Assembly: GCA_024635735.1 (NCBI GenBank)
Contig: JAGXII010000070.1
Coordinates: forward strand, 1 to 24,401
From: Christiangramia sp.
GTDB lineage: Bacteria; Bacteroidota; Bacteroidia; Flavobacteriales; Flavobacteriaceae
Reading direction: 5' to 3'
DNA: 24,401 bases
Below the pieces are notes generated by a model. That model made no database searches and was not told where the DNA came from. It saw only the letters and a program-made list of their open reading frames with translations. Made by a program: the position numbers and the translations under genes. Below, piece by piece: positions 22,716 through 24,401 of this stretch. Each line of letters starts with the position of its first letter. Position 1 is the first letter of the stretch.

Positions 22716-23568
22716 CTTTTCTTAATGCAGTCCCATTCATTTTGGTCTGATCATAAAAGTAAACATCTCTTTGAGGATATGGAATGGTCATTCCTGCCTC
22801 TTCAAGTCTAATCTTACCTTCCTCAATCATATACCAGTGAAGATCCCAGAAAACGCTGTTTGCCGCGAAATATCTGACTGAAAAATTAACTGAACTATCT
22901 CCAAGTTCTGCAACAATCACCTGTGGTGCCGGATCTTCAAGAATATCGCTTTGTTCTTTTACCAATTTAGTAAGAACTTCTTTGGCCGCCTTAATATCAT
23001 CATCATAGGAAATCCCAAAACTTAGAGTTTCCCTTCTGGTACCATTAAAACTGTAGTTGGTAATATTGTTATTACTAAGATCTCCATTAGGAATCACTAC
23101 TCTTTGATTTCCGAAGGTATTGATCTTGGTATAAAAAAGAGAAATTTCAACCACACTACCAGAAACTCCCTGTGCTGCAATCCAGTCCCCAATTTTAAAT
23201 GGTTTTAGAACTATAATTAAGACCCCTCCGGCCAGATTCGACAGCGAACCCTGCAAGGCTAAACCTATGGCCAAAGCGGAAGCACCAATTGCAGCTACAA
23301 GGGAAGCGCTCTGCACTCCCAGTTGGGTTATCACAAGTACAAAAAGAAGAATTTTTAATCCCCATCTTGCCGCATTTAGCGTGAATTGCTCGAGTGTTTC
23401 ATCATAATCCTTTTTTTCGAATAGCTTTTGAAGATATTTTACTATTAATTTAATTACCCAAAGACCTATAAACAAGAGCAATAATGCTCCTATAAGCGTG
23501 GGCAAATAATCTAAAAACTTACCGGCGTATTCTTTTGCGATATCACCAAAGTCGTTGATTTCATTCAT
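22699..23568 (-). CDS. mscS: Small-conductance mechanosensitive channel, MscS family
   Basis: A 289-residue inner-membrane channel that opens under membrane tension to release solutes on osmotic downshock. Its length matches the classical E. coli MscS (286). There are three helices: about 21-45, 66-84, and the pore helix at 88-117 with the alternating small residues ASALAIGLALQGSLSNLAGG. The beta domain follows (VLIIVLKPFKIGDWI, VVIPNGDLSNNNITNYS), then the cytoplasmic alpha/beta domain ending IPYPQRDVYFY. ATG 23568 is the first good start. An in-frame ATG upstream is not seen. The gene converges on tsaB with a 4-nt overlap. Upstream is a 72-bp AT-rich gap before the DUF255 gene. It shows no consensus -7 box, so mscS may be read from that gene's transcript. 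Confidence 0.94.
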   Translation of the reverse strand: MNEINDFGDIAKEYAGKFLDYLPTLIGALLLLFIGLWVIKLIVKYLQKLFEKKDYDETLEQFTLNAARWGLKILLFVLVITQLGVQSASLVAAIGASALAIGLALQGSLSNLAGGVLIIVLKPFKIGDWIAAQGVSGSVVEISLFYTKINTFGNQRVVIPNGDLSNNNITNYSFNGTRRETLSFGISYDDDIKAAKEVLTKLVKEQSDILEDPAPQVIVAELGDSSVNFSVRYFAANSVFWDLHWYMIEEGKIRLEEAGMTIPYPQRDVYFYDQTKMNGTALRKEKNQD

Positions 23569-23640
23569 AATTCTTTTTCTTAGATTTTTATTTAGAGGCT
23601 ATTGTAAAAAAAATAGGTTTTATTTCTTGTTTAAATTTTG

Positions 23641-24401
23641 TTAAAATTGCCTGATTTCCTTGATAGCTGCCGAATTTGATTCGGTAGGAAGATGACAGGT
23701 TCCTCCCTCGCAAATATAAATTAGGTTTTTATCCTGCTTATATCGGTCTTTAATCAGTAATGGATATTCCGATTTTTCTCCCGCAGCGATGCAGGTATTT
23801 GGGAGATATTTTTTCTGAAAAAATGAAGCTTCTTGTAAATAATTGGTGCCTGTTACGGCAATTTCAAAATAGGAAAAAGTAAAATTCATCATAAGCTCCA
23901 GCCAGTTGGAAAAAGATTGCGGATATTCCGGGATCTTCTCCTGAATAGTATGCAACATAGTTCCGGCTTTTTCTAAATAGCCGGTATTGCCGGATAGTTT
24001 TCCCACTTTAAACAGATTTTTTGCCATTACCGAATTCGAAGCCGGGATCACATTGTCATTAATTTCAACCGGTTTAGTGACAAGTTTCCGGTCTCTGGTT
24101 GAGGTGAAATTAAAAAGGGGAGAGTTTTTTTCAGCAAAATCGGTATCCACTACTTCAACCAGTTTCTCGGCAATTTTGAGATACTCGGAGTTAAAATTAG
24201 CTTCATATAAATTAATAAAAGCCTCAATGACAAAAGCATAATCTTCCAGGTATCCGTTAATAGAACTTTTAGAATCCTTATAGGTGTGATTCAATCGTCC
24301 ATCTTCACGTACCTGATTTTTAAGGATGAAATTGGCGTTCTTTTTAGCTGTTTCAAGGTATTCTTTCTTTCCCAAAGCCTTATAAGCTTCAGTGTAGCCG
24401 C
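23641..24401 (-). CDS. DUF255/YyaL-type protein, C-terminal part (5' end beyond window)
   Basis: The minus-strand frame is open to the window edge, giving about 252 residues ending at TAA 23643-23641. Residues at the edge (GYTEAYKALGKKEYLETA) continue the same helical pattern, so the TTG at 24375 is internal. The visible part resembles the alpha/alpha-barrel half of the thioredoxin-domain proteins annotated DUF255, YyaL or SSP411 (about 670-700 residues). Features are NGYLEDYAFVIEAFINLYEA, ending in CEGGTCHLPTES. The N-terminal DUF255 thioredoxin domain would lie outside the window. The cellular role of the family is poorly defined. It precedes mscS by 72 bp on the same strand. Confidence 0.8.
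   Translation of the reverse strand, partial: GYTEAYKALGKKEYLETAKKNANFILKNQVREDGRLNHTYKDSKSSINGYLEDYAFVIEAFINLYEANFNSEYLKIAEKLVEVVDTDFAEKNSPLFNFTSTRDRKLVTKPVEINDNVIPASNSVMAKNLFKVGKLSGNTGYLEKAGTMLHTIQEKIPEYPQSFSNWLELMMNFTFSYFEIAVTGTNYLQEASFFQKKYLPNTCIAAGEKSEYPLLIKDRYKQDKNLIYICEGGTCHLPTESNSAAIKEIRQF

Noticed and set aside
24373..24375. TTG at 24375 (minus strand) as the true start of the DUF255-type gene.
   Set aside because: The frame stays open to the window edge with family-like residues, and the N-terminal half of the family is missing, so the gene is simply cut.

Overview
The window looks like a chromosomal segment of a marine-type Flavobacteriaceae bacterium (Bacteroidota), perhaps near Gramella/Christiangramia. 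That genus guess is inference. Four things support the phylum and family: a SprA-type type IX secretion/gliding translocon gene; Bacteroidota -7 boxes of the form TAnnTTTG; near-absence of Shine-Dalgarno sequences; and the gene order sprA - gcvH - vanZ-like - tonB - remB-like. I see no tRNA, rRNA, CRISPR array, insertion sequence or phage gene. No gap between genes exceeds about 170 bp.

Layout. (1) 1-9414: the 3' two thirds of sprA, then gcvH from its own promoter, a VanZ-like membrane protein, two tandem tonB paralogues, a strong terminator, and a remB-like gene that joins a TonB-C-like domain to an outer-membrane barrel. (2) 9451-12437: a cytochrome oxidase block with its own promoter. It holds heme o synthase (cyoE/ctaB), two different subunit III genes and a subunit IV gene, and ends at an intrinsic terminator. 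(3) 12557-14769: an oxidase-maturation block, tightly coupled by 4-nt stop/start overlaps. It holds a cysteine-free SCO-like protein, a canonical SCO copper chaperone, a DUF420 (CtaM-like) membrane protein, and a small exported protein with a CAMC motif. (4) 14893-22702: one long operon for an ABC-type tripartite efflux system, with an ATPase, two different MacB/FtsX permeases, a membrane fusion protein, a TolC channel and a second membrane fusion protein. tsaB (tRNA t6A synthesis) is its last gene. (5) Minus strand, 22639-24401: an MscS-type channel convergent with tsaB, and the 3' end of a DUF255/YyaL-type gene cut by the window end.

How it fits together. Blocks 2 and 3 together give heme O synthesis, CuA-site copper delivery and three small subunits of a caa3/aa3-type oxidase. 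Subunits I and II are not in this window. Block 1 combines type IX secretion/gliding with TonB energy transduction. Most of the content is conserved flavobacterial core genome, and I found no clearly new multi-gene system. The items most worth a second look are the TonB-C/barrel fusion beside two tonB genes, the SCO-like protein without cysteines or the ligand histidine, the CAMC peptide, the large soluble insert in one Cox3, and the mscS terminator lying inside the convergent tsaB reading frame.
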